Shown one piece after another: positions 8,782 through 17,323 of a DNA stretch of 64,000 bases (position 1 is the first letter of the stretch; each line of letters opens with the position of its first letter). This stretch comes from Geminicoccus sp035556675 (GTDB lineage: Bacteria > Pseudomonadota > Alphaproteobacteria > Geminicoccales > Geminicoccaceae). The position numbers and the translations under genes were made by a program. The notes below the pieces were generated by a model. The model made no database searches and was not told where the DNA came from. It was given only the letters and a program-made list of their open reading frames with translations. The stretch is from the NCBI RefSeq assembly GCF_035556675.1, contig NZ_DATMFZ010000083.1, positions 6,409 to 70,408 on the forward strand. The letters run 5' to 3'.

Positions 8782-9810
8782 TCAGCGGGGCAGTGACGAG
8801 ACTTCGTCGTCCCACCGCTTGAGGAGACGGGCCCGCTCCTCTGAGCTGCCATACTTGGCGAAGTCGTAGTCGATCAGCTTGATCTCGGACAGCTTCGGGC
8901 TCTCCGGGGGCGGCTCGGCATTCTTGTTGGACGGAACCTGGTAGGACTTCGCCAGGCGGGCCTTCTCCTGCACGTCCGGCCGGAGCGCGAAGTCGTAGAA
9001 CTGCTCCGCCTCCTCGATGTTGCGGGCACCGGCGATGATGCTCATCGAGCCGATCTCGTAGCCGGTGCCTTCGCAGGGGCTGACCACCTCGATCGGCGCG
9101 CCCGTGGCCTTCATGGTCACCGCGTCGTGCTGGAACACGATGCCGACCATGGTCTCGCCTTGCGCTGCCGCCTTGATCGGCGCGGAGCCGGACTTGGTGT
9201 ACTGGTTGATGTTGGCATGCAGGGCCTTGAGATAGTCGAAGCCCTCCTCCTCGCCCATCAGCTGCACGAAGGTGGCGAGTGCCGTATAGGCCGTGCCCGA
9301 GCTGTTCGGGTTGGCCATCTGGATCTCGCCCTTGAACTCGGGCTTGATCAGGTCGGCCCAGCACTTGGGGGCTTCCAGGCCCTTCTGGGCGAGCAGCTCG
9401 GTGTTGTAGCCAAAGCCCAGCGCACCGGCATAGATGCCGACGGTCCGCCCGCCCGATGCCTGGTACTGGGCGAGCGCCCAATCCTGCAGGTCGGCGTTGG
9501 CCGGGGATTCATAGACCTCGGTCAGCCCCTCCTCGGCGGCCTGGAGATGCGGATCACCGGTGCCGCCCCACCACACGTCGCCCTTGGGATTGTCCGCCTC
9601 GCTCTTGACCTGCGCATAGGTCTCGCCGGAGCTCTTGCGGGTCATCGCCACGGAGATCCCGGTCTCCTTCTCGAACTCCGTCGTCATGAGCTGGCACCAG
9701 GCCTCGTCGACGACGCAGTAGAGGGTGAGCCTGCCGGCAGCGCCGGCCGGCAACGTCCAGGCGCCGATCAGCGCTGCGGCACAGCTGGCGGTCAACAACG
9801 CGCTACGCAT
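8782..9810 (-). CDS. ABC transporter substrate-binding protein, FbpA/AfuA-like
   Basis: Periplasmic binding protein of the family 1/ferric type, 342 aa. The signal peptide is MRSALLTASCAAALIGAW through AGA. The ATG at this position follows GGGAGG; an upstream in-frame start would add 34 uncharacteristic residues. Motifs include VVDEAWCQLMTTEFEKETGI at the N-terminus and WWGGTGDPHLQA near residue 90. The obvious Tyr-Tyr iron-ligand pair of FbpA is not clear to me, and relatives of this shape also bind 2-aminoethylphosphonate or other small anions, so iron is only the default guess. First gene of the three-gene transporter operon. Confidence 0.88.
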   Translation of the reverse strand: MRSALLTASCAAALIGAWTLPAGAAGRLTLYCVVDEAWCQLMTTEFEKETGISVAMTRKSSGETYAQVKSEADNPKGDVWWGGTGDPHLQAAEEGLTEVYESPANADLQDWALAQYQASGGRTVGIYAGALGFGYNTELLAQKGLEAPKCWADLIKPEFKGEIQMANPNSSGTAYTALATFVQLMGEEEGFDYLKALHANINQYTKSGSAPIKAAAQGETMVGIVFQHDAVTMKATGAPIEVVSPCEGTGYEIGSMSIIAGARNIEEAEQFYDFALRPDVQEKARLAKSYQVPSNKNAEPPPESPKLSEIKLIDYDFAKYGSSEERARLLKRWDDEVSSLPR

Positions 9811-9926
9811 TTCCCGAGCCTCCCGCGGGCCCGGTTCTGCCGGCCGGCCCGTCACGTTCCAATGCTGGGCATGACAGTTTCGTGACGAGCCGTTTCCGTC
9901 AAGCCGGAGCACACCAGCCTAGGCAT

Positions 9927-10157
9927 TCAAACCTGCGGCCGGTCCCGGTCGGCGGCGACCTTCTCGGCGGTGAGCAGCGCCGGATCCTTGGCCGGCGGCT
10001 GGGCCGGGGCCACCGGCTCGTCCTCGTCCTTCATGTTGCGCTTGAACGCCTTGATCCCCTGGGCAACGTCACCCGCCACCTTGGGCAGCTTGCCGGCGCC
10101 GAAGATCAGCACGACGATCACCAGCAGCACCAGCATTTCCCAGATACCCAGGCTCAA
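9927..10157 (-). CDS. tatA: Sec-independent protein translocase subunit TatA/TatE
   Basis: A 76-aa TatA-family protein: a short N-terminal membrane segment (MSLGIWEMLVLLVIVVLIFG), the hinge Gly-Ala followed by KLPKVAGDVAQGIKAFKR (amphipathic helix), and a polar, proline-rich tail. TatA oligomers form the conduit for folded proteins in the Tat system. The TTG start is chosen because GGGGAG sits eight bases upstream and the resulting N-terminus matches the family; a GTG three codons earlier is possible. No tatB or tatC lies nearby, so it is an orphan copy. Two Tat-signal binding proteins are encoded a few kilobases downstream. Confidence 0.88.
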   Translation of the reverse strand: MSLGIWEMLVLLVIVVLIFGAGKLPKVAGDVAQGIKAFKRNMKDEDEPVAPAQPPAKDPALLTAEKVAADRDRPQV

Positions 10158-10294
10158 GGCCCACACTCCCCGCTCTATGGCTGCCCTCCTATATGGCCGG
10201 GCCGGAGGCAGAGCCAAGACTGATCCTGTTCGCCGCTGCCGAAGTCGCGCTAGGGTCGGGCCGACGGTTCGGCATCCTTGCAAGGAGCGGGGCG
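10158..10294. promoter_or_regulatory. divergent intergenic region between tatA and the MttB-like gene
   Basis: This 137-base gap separates two genes transcribed away from each other, so promoters for both directions should lie here. AAGGAG just before the plus-strand gene is a clear ribosome binding site. I do not see a convincing sigma-70 pair or operator palindrome in either direction. Confidence 0.4.
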
Positions 10295-11833
10295 ATGGAA
10301 CGGACAGGACGCCGGGGACGCACCAGGGAGCCGCGCCAGGAGCACGTGGCCGCCGGCACGGCCAGCCAGCTCCGCCGTATCCTGCCGCCGATCGAGCCCT
10401 GGCCTGCCGATCGGGTCGCCGCCGTGCACGAGGCGGCGCTGCGGCTGCTTGAGGATGCCGGGATCGAGTTCCTGAGCCCGGCCGCGCGCAGCCGCTGGCG
10501 GGCGGCACGCGCCACGGTCGACGAGGCCAGTGCGGTGGTGCGCATCCCGCGCGAGCTGGTCATGGACGCCCTGGCGTCGGCCCCTTCCAGTTACCGTCTG
10601 CATGGACGCAATCCTGCGCGGAACCTGGTGATCGGCGAGAACGCGGTGGCGTTCGGCCTGGTCTCCGGCCCGCCCACCGTGGAGGACCGGGTCCACGGGC
10701 GCCGACCCGGCAACCTCGCCGACTACCGGCTGCTGGTGCGGCTCGCCCAGAGCTTTTCGATCGTCAACTATCTGGGCAACCAGCCGGTACCGCCCACCGA
10801 GCTGCCGGCCGAGAGCCGGCACCTGGACGCCTGTCTCGCCAACATCCAGGAGGGCGACAAGCCCTGGGGCTGCAGCGCCATCGGCGCGGAACGGGCCAGG
10901 GATTCGGTGGCGATGGCAGCGATTGCCCGGGGGCTCAGCCTGGACGAGGCGATGACGGCACCCGGCTGCAGCACGGTCGTCAACGCCAACAGCCCCAGGC
11001 GCTTCGACGGGCCGATGTGCGACGGGCTGATGGCGATGGCCGAGCTGGCCCATCCGGTGGTGGTGACACCCTTCACCCTGATGGGGGCGATGGCGCCGGT
11101 CAGCCTGACCGCGGCGCTGATCCAGCAGCATGCCGAGGCTCTGGCGGGGCTCACCCTGGTCCAGCTCACCCGCAAGGGCGCACCCATGGCCTATGGCGCC
11201 TTCACCTCCAATGTCGACCTGAAGAGCGGTGCCCCGGCGTTCGGCACGCCGGAGAACGTCAAGGCAACGCTGATCGCCGGCCAGCTCGCTCGCCATGTCG
11301 GCCTGCCCTACCGAGCCTCCAATGCCTCGGCCTCGGTGGCGCTCGACGCGCAGGCGGCCTACGAATCGCTATTCTCCCTGTTCGCCGCGGTCATGGGCGG
11401 GGCCAACATGGTCTACCATGCGGTCGGTTGGATGGAGGGCGGGCTGGTCGCCTCGTTCGAGAAGATCGTGCTGGACTGCGAGCTGGTCCAGGGCATCGCC
11501 GAGATCGCCGCGGGCGTGGAGGAAGAGGATGTCGAGGCGGCACTGGCCGCCATCCTGGAGACCCCGGCGGGCGGCCATTTCTTCGGCACGGAAACCACCA
11601 TGGCCCGCTACCAGCGCGCCTTCTACCTGCCGATCCTGTCCGACTGGCGCAACTTCCAGCAGTGGAGTGCGGCCGGTGCACCCGACGCGGCGGCGCGTGC
11701 CACCCGGATCTGGCAGGAGCGCTTGGCCGGCTTCGAGCCGCCGCCCCTGGACCAGGCAATCGCCGAGGCGCTCGACGAGTTCGTTCAGCGCCGCAAGGCC
11801 GAGATCGCCCAGGGCGTGCTGCGCCCGGCCTGA
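10295..11833 (+). CDS. MttB-family (trimethylamine methyltransferase-like) protein, non-pyrrolysine
   Basis: A 512-aa member of the MttB superfamily, which transfers methyl groups from quaternary or tertiary amines to a corrinoid protein. Family features are an N-terminal AALRLLEDAGIEFLSPAAR, the GxxSGP-like FGLVSGPPTVED, and the C-terminal VEEEDVEAALAAILETPAGG. The frame is open throughout, so there is no in-frame amber codon as in true MttB; non-Pyl members include the glycine betaine demethylase MtgB. The ATG is preferred over an upstream alternative because AAGGAG precedes it. No corrinoid-protein or MtgA/RamA-type gene is adjacent, so the substrate is open. Confidence 0.85.
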   Translation: MERTGRRGRTREPRQEHVAAGTASQLRRILPPIEPWPADRVAAVHEAALRLLEDAGIEFLSPAARSRWRAARATVDEASAVVRIPRELVMDALASAPSSYRLHGRNPARNLVIGENAVAFGLVSGPPTVEDRVHGRRPGNLADYRLLVRLAQSFSIVNYLGNQPVPPTELPAESRHLDACLANIQEGDKPWGCSAIGAERARDSVAMAAIARGLSLDEAMTAPGCSTVVNANSPRRFDGPMCDGLMAMAELAHPVVVTPFTLMGAMAPVSLTAALIQQHAEALAGLTLVQLTRKGAPMAYGAFTSNVDLKSGAPAFGTPENVKATLIAGQLARHVGLPYRASNASASVALDAQAAYESLFSLFAAVMGGANMVYHAVGWMEGGLVASFEKIVLDCELVQGIAEIAAGVEEEDVEAALAAILETPAGGHFFGTETTMARYQRAFYLPILSDWRNFQQWSAAGAPDAAARATRIWQERLAGFEPPPLDQAIAEALDEFVQRRKAEIAQGVLRPA

Positions 11834-11900
11834 AGCCCTGCCGGCGCTTCGGCAAACCCGCTAGAACGCCCGGGCACGGACCCGCAGCCAGGAGGACGCC

Positions 11901-13913
11901 ATGCGCCGGGTGGACGCGTTTGCCCGCGAGGTCGAGGAGTGGGAGAACATCTTCATCCCGCTCGAGGACGGCACCAGGCTGGCTGCCCGGGTCTGGCTGC
12001 CGAAGGACGCGGCGGCAGCGCCGGTACCGGCGATCCTGGAGTACCTGCCCTACCGCAAGCGCGACGGGACGGTGCATCGCGATGCCCTCACCCATCCCTA
12101 TCTGGCCGGGCACGGCTATGCCTGCCTGCGGGTGGACATGCGCGGCAATGGCGACAGTGACGGCATCATGGAGGGTGAATACCTTCCTCAGGAGCAGGAC
12201 GACGCGCTGGAGGTGATCGCCTGGATCCGCCAGCAGCCCTGGTGCACCGGCCGGGTCGGGATGATCGGGATCTCCTGGGGCGGGTTCAATGGGCTGCAGG
12301 TCGCCTGGCACCAGCCGGAGGGGCTGGATGCGGTGATCTCGCTCTGCTCCACCGACGACCGCTATGCCGACGACATCCACTTCAAGGGTGGCTGCCTGCT
12401 CTGCGAGCAGCTGGGCTGGTCCTCGACCATGCTGGCCTACAGCTCGCGGTCAGCGGACCCGGCCATCGTCGGTGAGCAGTGGCGCGTGCAGTGGCTGGAG
12501 CGGCTGGAGCGGGAGCCTCATCTTGCGTCGGTCTGGATGGAGCACCTGACCCGCGACGCGTTCTGGAAGCACGGCTCGATCTGCGAGGACTACGGCCGGA
12601 TCCGGACTGCGGTCATGCTCGTAGGCGCCTGGGCGGACAGCTATCACGACCCGGTGCCACGCATGCTCACCCACCTGAAGGCGCCCAGGCAGGCGATCAT
12701 CGGGCCGTGGGTGCACAAATACCCCCATTTCGCGGTTCCGGGTCCGCGGATCGGCTTCCTCCAGGAGGCAGTGCGCTTCTACGACCGCTACCTGAAGGAC
12801 GTGGACAACGGTGCCGACCAGGCGCCGGCACTGCGCGCCTATCTGATGGACGGCGTGCCACCGGCGACCCAATACGAGCATCGTCCGGGGCGCTGGGTGG
12901 CGGAACCAGACTGGCCCTCGCCGAGGATCACGACCGTGCCCCTGCATCTGGGACGGGGCCGGCTCACTGACGCGCCGGAACCGGTGGAGCCAATGTCGAT
13001 CTGCTCCCCCCACACGGTGGGCCAGGCGGCCGGCGAGTACTGCCCGATCTGGCTGGGCCCAGAACTGCCTGGTGACCAGCGCATCGACGATGGCGGCTCG
13101 CTCCTGTTCGACGGCCAGATCCTGGCCGACGACCTCACGATCCTGGGCGGGCCGGTGCTGGAGGTAACTTTCCAGAGCGACCGGCCGCAGGCCAACCTCG
13201 CCGTACGCCTGTGCGATGTGGCCCCGAACGGCGCCTCGGCGCGGGTGACCTATGGCGTCCTCAACCTCTGCCACCACACGAGCCACGAGCACCCGGAGAA
13301 GCTGGTGCCCCGGCAGCGTTACCGGGCCCGGATCGAGCTGGACGAGGTCGGCTACCGCTTTTCGGCCGGGCACCGGCTGCGGCTCGCGGTCTCGACCGCC
13401 TACTGGCCGCTGATCTGGCCGTCACCCGAGAACGCCACCGTCACGTTAGAGCTTGAGGAGTGCCGCCTGCTACTGCCGGTCCGGCCGCCGTGCGCCCACG
13501 ACCCGGCACCCTCCTTCGCCGAGCCGGAGGCGGCGGCACCGCTGGAGGAGATCGTCCACCGTCCGGCCACCAACCGCCGCCTGACCACGATCGATGCCGG
13601 CACCGGAATCCAGCGCCTGGAGATCCTGGACGATTTCGGCGAGTTCGAGATCGTGGCGCACGGGCTGGTCACCGGCAGCGTCGGCCGGGAATGGTACGAG
13701 ATCCACCCCGACGACCCGCTCTCCGCCAAGATGCGTACGCACTGGACCGAGACCTCCCGGCGCGGCGACTGGTCCGTACGCACCGAGAGCTTCGCCAGCA
13801 TGCATGCCGACCAGACCCATTTCCACCTGACCGCCCGGGTGGAAGCCTATGAGGGCGATCGGCTGGTGTTCGAAAAGGACTGGACGACCAGCCACGAGCG
13901 CGGCTGCGTCTGA
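11901..13913 (+). CDS. CocE/NonD family hydrolase (X-Pro dipeptidyl-peptidase-like)
   Basis: A 670-aa alpha/beta hydrolase of the CocE/NonD group, whose known members include cocaine esterase, glutaryl-7-ACA acylase and X-Pro dipeptidyl peptidases. The nucleophile motif GISWGG puts the catalytic serine at about residue 125. The N-terminus VEEWENIFIPLEDGTRLAAR is typical, and the C-terminal third (from about 400) is the jelly-roll domain, including AGHRLRLAVSTAYWPLIWPS. No signal peptide is seen, so it is cytoplasmic. The ATG follows AGGAGG and lies 67 bases after the MttB-like gene in the same direction, so co-transcription is likely. Substrate unknown. Confidence 0.9.
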   Translation: MRRVDAFAREVEEWENIFIPLEDGTRLAARVWLPKDAAAAPVPAILEYLPYRKRDGTVHRDALTHPYLAGHGYACLRVDMRGNGDSDGIMEGEYLPQEQDDALEVIAWIRQQPWCTGRVGMIGISWGGFNGLQVAWHQPEGLDAVISLCSTDDRYADDIHFKGGCLLCEQLGWSSTMLAYSSRSADPAIVGEQWRVQWLERLEREPHLASVWMEHLTRDAFWKHGSICEDYGRIRTAVMLVGAWADSYHDPVPRMLTHLKAPRQAIIGPWVHKYPHFAVPGPRIGFLQEAVRFYDRYLKDVDNGADQAPALRAYLMDGVPPATQYEHRPGRWVAEPDWPSPRITTVPLHLGRGRLTDAPEPVEPMSICSPHTVGQAAGEYCPIWLGPELPGDQRIDDGGSLLFDGQILADDLTILGGPVLEVTFQSDRPQANLAVRLCDVAPNGASARVTYGVLNLCHHTSHEHPEKLVPRQRYRARIELDEVGYRFSAGHRLRLAVSTAYWPLIWPSPENATVTLELEECRLLLPVRPPCAHDPAPSFAEPEAAAPLEEIVHRPATNRRLTTIDAGTGIQRLEILDDFGEFEIVAHGLVTGSVGREWYEIHPDDPLSAKMRTHWTETSRRGDWSVRTESFASMHADQTHFHLTARVEAYEGDRLVFEKDWTTSHERGCV

Positions 13914-13914
13914 C

Positions 13915-13941
13915 GCCGGCCCCCAAGGACAGGGGGCCGGC
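13915..13941. terminator. bidirectional hairpin between convergent genes
   Basis: A perfect 10-bp stem (GCCGGCCCCC paired with GGGGGCCGGC) with a 7-base loop lies exactly between the stop of the plus-strand hydrolase and the stop of the minus-strand OmpA-like gene. There is no T-tract on either side, so its efficiency as an intrinsic terminator is uncertain, but its place and stability fit a shared terminator. Confidence 0.65.
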
Positions 13942-13956
13942 TGGGCCGGCTTCCGG

Positions 13957-14862
13957 TCAGTCGGCCGGCAGGGTGAACTCGACGCGGCGGTTCTGCGGCT
14001 CGCGCACCCCGTCCTCGGTCGGGACGCGCGGCCGGGTCTCGCCATACCAGGTGACGTCCATGGCCTCGGCAGGCACGCCCATGGTGGTCAGGAGCGCCGC
14101 GGCGTTCTTCGCCCGCCGCTCGGAGAGCTGCAGGTTGTAGGCCTCGGTGCCCGACCGGTCGGCATGGCCGGCCAGCACGATCCGGGGCGACTGGCCGCTG
14201 CGGTAGGCCGCCGCGACCTCCTCCAGCACGGTCTGGCCGACCGGCGTGATCGTGGCATCGTCCCAGGCGAAGAACACGATGAAGGCCTGTTCCTCGTCGC
14301 CGTCCAGCGCGGCGTCGACCCTGTCCATCGCGTCCTCGAAGCGCTTGCGGCACTCCGCGACCTGGTCGAGCCGCCCGGCCTCGGCACCCTCGAACCAACA
14401 GTCCCAGGCGACCTGGGCGCTGGCGGCATCCAGCGGCGCCAGCTTGCGCGCGTTTCTCCCAAAGGCGTCGAGCAACCGGGCACGGCCGGTGGCCAGTGCA
14501 CCATCGGCATCTGTGCCGGCGGCACGGTACTCCAGCCCGTCCGGCATCACGACCTGATCCGGCACCTGCGCCAGCCCCTTGGCCGAGGCCACCGCCTTGC
14601 GCAGGAAATGGTCCTCGTCGCCCCCATCGCCCCGGCCGCCGATGGTGTCGGCGAGCTCCAGATAGCCCACCCTGAGCTGGTCGTTGAAGGCCGGCCCCTG
14701 CGGGACCATCCGGCGCACGGCCTCGATGTCGTATTGCTTGAGGTAGTAGTCATCGATGCCGGCAGGGTTGAGCGTGCCGAAATGGGGAGCCGGCGCCTGG
14801 GTGCAGCCCACGGCGACCAGGCCCAGGCTCGTTGCCACCAACAGACGCGCGCCATTCAGCAT
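13957..14862 (-). CDS. OmpA-family outer membrane lipoprotein
   Basis: A 301-aa lipoprotein with a C-terminal OmpA domain that binds peptidoglycan. The signal peptide LLVATSLGLVAVGC ends in a lipobox, with lipidation at Cys-20. The OmpA domain occupies about residues 200-300, with the phrases VLAGHADRSGTEAYNLQLSE and EPQNRRVEF, which contain the peptidoglycan-contacting Asp and Arg. The middle region (about 30-190) has no domain I recognise and carries an Asp/Gly-rich turn. The start is chosen at the lipoprotein signal; an upstream in-frame start would prepend basic residues with no signal character. Confidence 0.88.
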   Translation of the reverse strand: MLNGARLLVATSLGLVAVGCTQAPAPHFGTLNPAGIDDYYLKQYDIEAVRRMVPQGPAFNDQLRVGYLELADTIGGRGDGGDEDHFLRKAVASAKGLAQVPDQVVMPDGLEYRAAGTDADGALATGRARLLDAFGRNARKLAPLDAASAQVAWDCWFEGAEAGRLDQVAECRKRFEDAMDRVDAALDGDEEQAFIVFFAWDDATITPVGQTVLEEVAAAYRSGQSPRIVLAGHADRSGTEAYNLQLSERRAKNAAALLTTMGVPAEAMDVTWYGETRPRVPTEDGVREPQNRRVEFTLPAD

Positions 14863-15082
14863 CGTGCACCTCTTCCAGTTACCACCCTGCCGGCGGCGGG
14901 TTCGAAAAACGCTGCTTGCCGCAGGCGACGCCCGGAAATGGTTGTCGCGCGGGGCATGGCTGCCGCATGGCGCCATCATTGCCGCGCGGGCGACAACAGG
15001 ACAGGCGCGCGATGGCATCAAGACTTTCCACCATTGCGCGGGGACGGCGAAACCCACGGTGTTGCAGCAGAGCCGCGCGCCG

Positions 15083-15769
15083 TCATCCCCGACGCCGCAA
15101 TGCTGCCAGATGCGTGGTCATGAAGGCTTGCGCCCGGTCGAGTGCAACAGCCAGCGCCGCGACCCGCTCCGGCGTAACAGCCTGGGCTTCCGCATCCAGT
15201 GCCAGCACCGCCACCTCCCGGGCACCGAAACTGGCGGACGCGCCTTTCAGGGAATGGGCAATGCGGCTGGCATCGGCGCCGTCCCGGGCAGCTCTGCCCA
15301 TCTCGGCCAGATAGTGGCGCGCGGTGGCGAAGTAGAGGACCGACAACTCCTCGGACAGGTCCGGGTCGTCGCCGACGAACTCGCGGAGCCGGGTCAGGTC
15401 GACCGGGTCACCGTCCGGGCGAGGATGCGCCGGCTCCGCGTCCAGGACCGCACGCACCGTGGCCAGAAACGTACCGAACTCCAGGGGCTCGAGGAGGCAG
15501 GCGCGCACCTCCGGCCGGTCGGGCGGTGCCGTGGCGACTCCCACCAGGATGGTCGGCACCGTCCCCTCGCCGGCACCAGGCGGCTGCTCGGCGCGGCGGG
15601 CACGGGTACCGGCGATGACCAGCAGATAGGCGGCCGCACCGGGCGCCACGTCATCGGCGGCCTCGTCCACCTGGTAGCCCAGGCTCTGGAGGACATGACG
15701 CACCAGCCGGCGGGTCGAGGAAGTCACCCCGGTCATCAGGATCCGGCGCGGCTCGGTAGATGCGTCCAT
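15083..15769 (-). CDS. Hpt-domain protein with degenerate receiver-like N-terminus
   Basis: A 228-aa protein whose C-terminal half (about 120-228) is a histidine phosphotransfer domain with the phosphorylatable His at 172 in RIAHSLKGASASFG. The N-terminal part (about 9-110) has receiver-like length and beta/alpha pattern, but the phosphoacceptor Asp is absent where the strand AYLLVIAGT would place it, so it is probably a non-phosphorylated pseudo-receiver. Hpt proteins shuttle phosphate between hybrid sensor kinases and response regulators. No kinase or regulator lies next to it, so its partners are elsewhere. The ribosome binding site is weak. Confidence 0.8.
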   Translation of the reverse strand: MDASTEPRRILMTGVTSSTRRLVRHVLQSLGYQVDEAADDVAPGAAAYLLVIAGTRARRAEQPPGAGEGTVPTILVGVATAPPDRPEVRACLLEPLEFGTFLATVRAVLDAEPAHPRPDGDPVDLTRLREFVGDDPDLSEELSVLYFATARHYLAEMGRAARDGADASRIAHSLKGASASFGAREVAVLALDAEAQAVTPERVAALAVALDRAQAFMTTHLAALRRRG

Positions 15770-15789
15770 CTTGAACTGGAACCCGTGCG

Positions 15790-15818
15790 GCCAACCGAGG
15801 CCGACGATGGCGGTTGGC
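15790..15818 (-). terminator. possible terminator hairpin after psuG
   Basis: GCCAACCG and CGGTTGGC form an 8-bp stem with a 13-base loop, about 70 bases downstream of the psuG stop on the minus strand and upstream of the Hpt gene. There is no T-run, so it may equally be incidental. Confidence 0.35.
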
Positions 15819-15890
15819 GGCGCGGCGGGTCAAGCCGTAATTTCGCGCAATGATTGAATTGCCCACCTGATTATTCGCCATGCATCCGAG

Positions 15891-16808
15891 CTAGTCGCGG
15901 CTGCTCCCGGCGATGCCGCAGCGCCTGGCCAGCCGTGCCGCCAGCCCGGCGTTGGCGACGATCAGTTCGCGGTTGAGTTCCACCGTTCTGCCCTCGGACA
16001 GCCGGGCCATGGCGGCGAGCAAGGCCGGGGTCGCGGCCTTGCCGCTGCGCTCGGCCTCCGGCACGGAAGCCCGTGCGTCGGCGACCAGCCGCGCCGCCTC
16101 CGCGCCGCTGAGCGCCAGGCCCGCCGGCGGCTGGGCCGCCAGCACCACCCCGGAGCCGAACCCGAGTTCCGCCCAGGCGGAGAGCCAGCGCTGCAGCGTA
16201 CCCTCGTCCCAGACCGGTGCCACCGGCAGGCCGGTCTCGGCCGTGTAGAAGCCCGGCATCTGCTCGGTCTGCCAGCCCAGCACCGGGATGCCCAGCGTCT
16301 CCAGGCGCTCCATGGTACGTGGCAGGTCCAGGATGATCTTGGCGCCGGAGCAGACCACCACCACGCGGGCCCGCCGGATGGCGTCCAGGTCGGCCGACAC
16401 GTCGTCGCTCTGCTCGACGCCGTAGTGGACTCCCCCGATCCCGCCGCTCGCCATCCAGCCGATCCCGACCCGGGCGGCGACCTCCACCGTGGCGGCGACC
16501 GTGGTGGCACCGTTGCCGCCGCAAGCCATCACCAGCGGCAACTCGCGCAATGAGCATTTGGCGAAGCCCTGCTCCTTGGCGAACCGGGCGAGCTCGGGCT
16601 GGGTCAGGCCGACGCGCAGCGTCCCGTCCAGCAAGCCGATCACGGCCGGCACCGCGTCCTCCGAGCGGACCGCATCGGCCATCCGGAGCGCGGTCTCGAG
16701 ATTTTGCGGCCAGGGCAGGCCATGGCTCACCAGCGCGGTTTCCAGTGCTACCACTGGCCGGCCGTTCTGCAGGGCGGCGGTGATCTCGGCGGCGACTTCG
16801 ATCGGCAT
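15891..16808 (-). CDS. psuG: pseudouridine-5'-phosphate glycosidase
   Basis: PsuG (305 aa, usual length) reversibly splits pseudouridine 5'-phosphate into uracil and ribose 5-phosphate, using a catalytic lysine and a metal ion. Family motifs are VALETALVSHGLPWPQNLE near the N-terminus, MACGGNGATTVAAT, the GIGWMASGGIGGVHYGVE loop, and VCSGAKIILDLPRTMERLET, which carries the likely catalytic Lys. The ATG follows GAGAGG and agrees with known PsuG starts. The pseudouridine kinase PsuK that normally feeds it is not beside it, so the pathway is split or the enzyme serves another C-nucleotide. It is divergent from the TerB-like gene. Confidence 0.92.
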   Translation of the reverse strand: MPIEVAAEITAALQNGRPVVALETALVSHGLPWPQNLETALRMADAVRSEDAVPAVIGLLDGTLRVGLTQPELARFAKEQGFAKCSLRELPLVMACGGNGATTVAATVEVAARVGIGWMASGGIGGVHYGVEQSDDVSADLDAIRRARVVVVCSGAKIILDLPRTMERLETLGIPVLGWQTEQMPGFYTAETGLPVAPVWDEGTLQRWLSAWAELGFGSGVVLAAQPPAGLALSGAEAARLVADARASVPEAERSGKAATPALLAAMARLSEGRTVELNRELIVANAGLAARLARRCGIAGSSRD

Positions 16809-16894
16809 GGTTGCGAGCCTCTCCCGACATCCGCATATCTGCCGCGGCCGGCAGGCCCAGATGGGCATCCGGGTCAATTCCAAGGGGCATGCCG

Positions 16895-17311
16895 ATGTCG
16901 TCGTTCGCTCGTCAACAAAAAGCACTGGTGACCACCATGGTGCTGATCGCCGCCGCCGAGGGCGAGATGACCGACAGCGAGCTCGGCATGATCGGCCGCC
17001 TCGTCGCCACCTTGCCGGTCTTCCGGGACTTCGACCGCGAGAGCATCCCCGAGATCGGCCGGCACGTGGCGCTCGTCCTGCAGAAGGAGCGCGGCGTGAA
17101 CGAGCTGGTGAAGGAGATCCAGGAAGCGCTGGACCGGCCGATGCGCGAGACCGCTTATCTGCTGGCCTGCGACGTCGCCGCGGCCGACGGGGTGGCGGGC
17201 CAGGAGGAGCTCCAGGTGCTGGAGAACCTGCGCGACTGGCTGGAGCTGGACAGCCTGGTGGCCGCGGCGATCGAGCGGGCGGCGGCTGCCCGCTATCGCA
17301 ACCACCACTGA
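16895..17311 (+). CDS. TerB-like (tellurite resistance/co-chaperone) domain protein
   Basis: A 138-aa all-helical protein resembling the TerB family: MVLIAAAEGEMTDSELGMIG (residues about 14-33) and LLACDVAAADGVAGQEELQV (about 90-109) are the paired acidic motifs that in TerB proteins bind metal. It is soluble, with no signal peptide. The ATG is chosen because AAGGGG precedes it by seven bases; an ATG six bases earlier is too close to that site. It reads in the same direction as the NAD(P)HX repair gene 12 bases downstream and is probably co-transcribed. A role in metal or stress sensing is inference from the family only. Confidence 0.75.
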   Translation: MSSFARQQKALVTTMVLIAAAEGEMTDSELGMIGRLVATLPVFRDFDRESIPEIGRHVALVLQKERGVNELVKEIQEALDRPMRETAYLLACDVAAADGVAGQEELQVLENLRDWLELDSLVAAAIERAAAARYRNHH

Positions 17312-17323
17312 CGGGGCCAGCCC

